From Bacteroidales bacterium (GTDB taxonomy: Bacteria > Bacteroidota > Bacteroidia > Bacteroidales > P3), in NCBI GenBank assembly GCA_004551865.1, contig SFPR01000067.1, positions 1-7,048 on the forward strand: a stretch of 7,048 nucleotides of DNA, read 5' to 3'. Position 1 is the stretch's first letter. Each line of letters begins with the position of its first letter. The notes under the pieces were generated by a model. The model saw nothing but the letters and a program-made list of their open reading frames with translations. It was not told the origin of the DNA and ran no database searches. Position numbers and translations under genes: made by a program. Below, piece after piece: positions 6,329 through 7,048 of this stretch.

Positions 6329-7048
6329 ATGAAGAAATTACTTTCATTGATTGCGACAGCGGTGCTGTTTGCAGTCGGGTTGTCGGCACAACCGACAGTT
6401 GTTACAGTGGGAGATGAGACTTCGACCGATGAGAATTTCGGTCCTGTCAAATCCTACGATAAAAACAGCTTCAGTGAGGTGGTGTATTTGTCGAGCGAAT
6501 TGCAACCCGGCATCATTACATCTATCTCTTATCACTATGTGGCGGGCGATCCGCTCTTAGATCCAGCCCCTACCATTTATATGGCAGAGGTTTCGCGAAC
6601 TTCATTTGCAAACTTGTCAGACTGGGAAACTGCAACCATGACGCAGGTTTATGCAGGCGGAAGCGTAACTTACAATTATGGCTGGGTAACAATCAACCTT
6701 ACCACACCTTTTGTGTACAACGGCACGGGAAACCTTGTTGTTGCTTACAATTCTCAAAGACCTAATTATTCCGGTTACAAGTATTTCACTCAGACATCGA
6801 CTTCTGACAACAGAATGTTGATGTACAGCAGTGACGATAACGCTGTTCCAGGTTATAATTGTACCTATGGTGGTACTCTCTATAACCGCATTCCTAATAC
6901 GAGATTTACAATGCTTCCTTTGGGAACGCATATTTGCTATGCTCCTTCGCAGGTTTCTGCAAGCAACATCGAAGCACATCAGGCTACAATCTCGTGGACA
7001 ACAACCGATGCTTCAGCTACCACATTTGCCTTGGATTACAGATTGCAA
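6329..7048 (+). CDS. secreted protein with N-terminal beta domain and fibronectin-III-like segment (3' partial)
   Basis: An open frame of 240 codons starts at the ATG at 6329 and runs off the window. Residues 1-20 form a Sec signal peptide: MKK, a hydrophobic core, then LSA before Gln21. Residues about 22-200 resemble a beta-rich domain common in exported Bacteroidota proteins, with ITSISYHY, PTIYMAEVSRTSF, a W-rich VTINLTTPFVYNGTGNLVVAY stretch in two pieces, and a conserved-looking YNRIPNTRF. From Cys203 (CYAPSQVSASNIEAHQATISW) a fibronectin type III-like module begins and is cut at the edge. Such proteins are often long and end in a T9SS sorting domain, but the C-terminus is not visible. 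The start is supported by the promoter at 6254-6283 and the signal peptide. Specific function, possibly adhesin or protease-associated, cannot be told. Confidence 0.85.
   Translation, partial: MKKLLSLIATAVLFAVGLSAQPTVVTVGDETSTDENFGPVKSYDKNSFSEVVYLSSELQPGIITSISYHYVAGDPLLDPAPTIYMAEVSRTSFANLSDWETATMTQVYAGGSVTYNYGWVTINLTTPFVYNGTGNLVVAYNSQRPNYSGYKYFTQTSTSDNRMLMYSSDDNAVPGYNCTYGGTLYNRIPNTRFTMLPLGTHICYAPSQVSASNIEAHQATISWTTTDASATTFALDYRLQ

Noticed and set aside
6096..6332. A 78-codon plus-strand frame in the intergenic region
   Set aside because: It runs through the promoter and into the start of the secreted protein gene, has no recognisable domain, and is better explained by the inverted-repeat element.

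Overview
The window looks like chromosomal DNA from a member of Bacteroidales (Bacteroidota). The evidence is as follows. Several gene starts carry the Bacteroidota-type -7 promoter box TAnnTTTG, one of them with a well-spaced TTTG -33 box. A gene ending at the left edge has the last strands of a type IX secretion (T9SS) C-terminal sorting domain. There is also a DUF4249-like lipoprotein and a Bacteroidota-style secreted protein with a fibronectin-III-like segment. T9SS is rare in Bacteroides itself, so a Porphyromonas-like or uncultured Bacteroidales lineage is more likely; this is inference.

Layout. Positions 1-88 are the 3' end of a plus-strand T9SS cargo gene, followed by a perfect 21-bp hairpin (117-163) that can end transcription from both sides. 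Positions 242-3849 hold three minus-strand genes in the order lipoprotein, tig (trigger factor), ychF. The tig and ychF genes are 3 nt apart and almost certainly co-transcribed. The lipoprotein gene lies 95 nt upstream of tig, and a separate -7 box sits in that gap. Divergent from the lipoprotein gene, pyrK and pyrD (3959-5641, plus) encode the two subunits of the NAD-linked class 1B dihydroorotate dehydrogenase of pyrimidine synthesis. After them comes a self-contained initiator tRNA-fMet unit with its own promoter, the tRNA and a terminator (5695-5863).

Positions 5864-6328 are non-coding. They contain a degenerate tandem repeat with an exact 21-bp period (5965-6069) and a stretch rich in inverted repeats (about 6085-6250) that could be an unannotated structured RNA or a dispersed repeat. 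A promoter then leads into a secreted protein gene that starts at 6329 and runs off the right edge.

The genes are mostly housekeeping: ribosome-linked folding and GTPase functions, pyrimidine synthesis, and translation initiation. They are flanked by envelope or secreted proteins. I found no convincing new multi-gene system. The least explained part is the 5965-6250 intergenic DNA.
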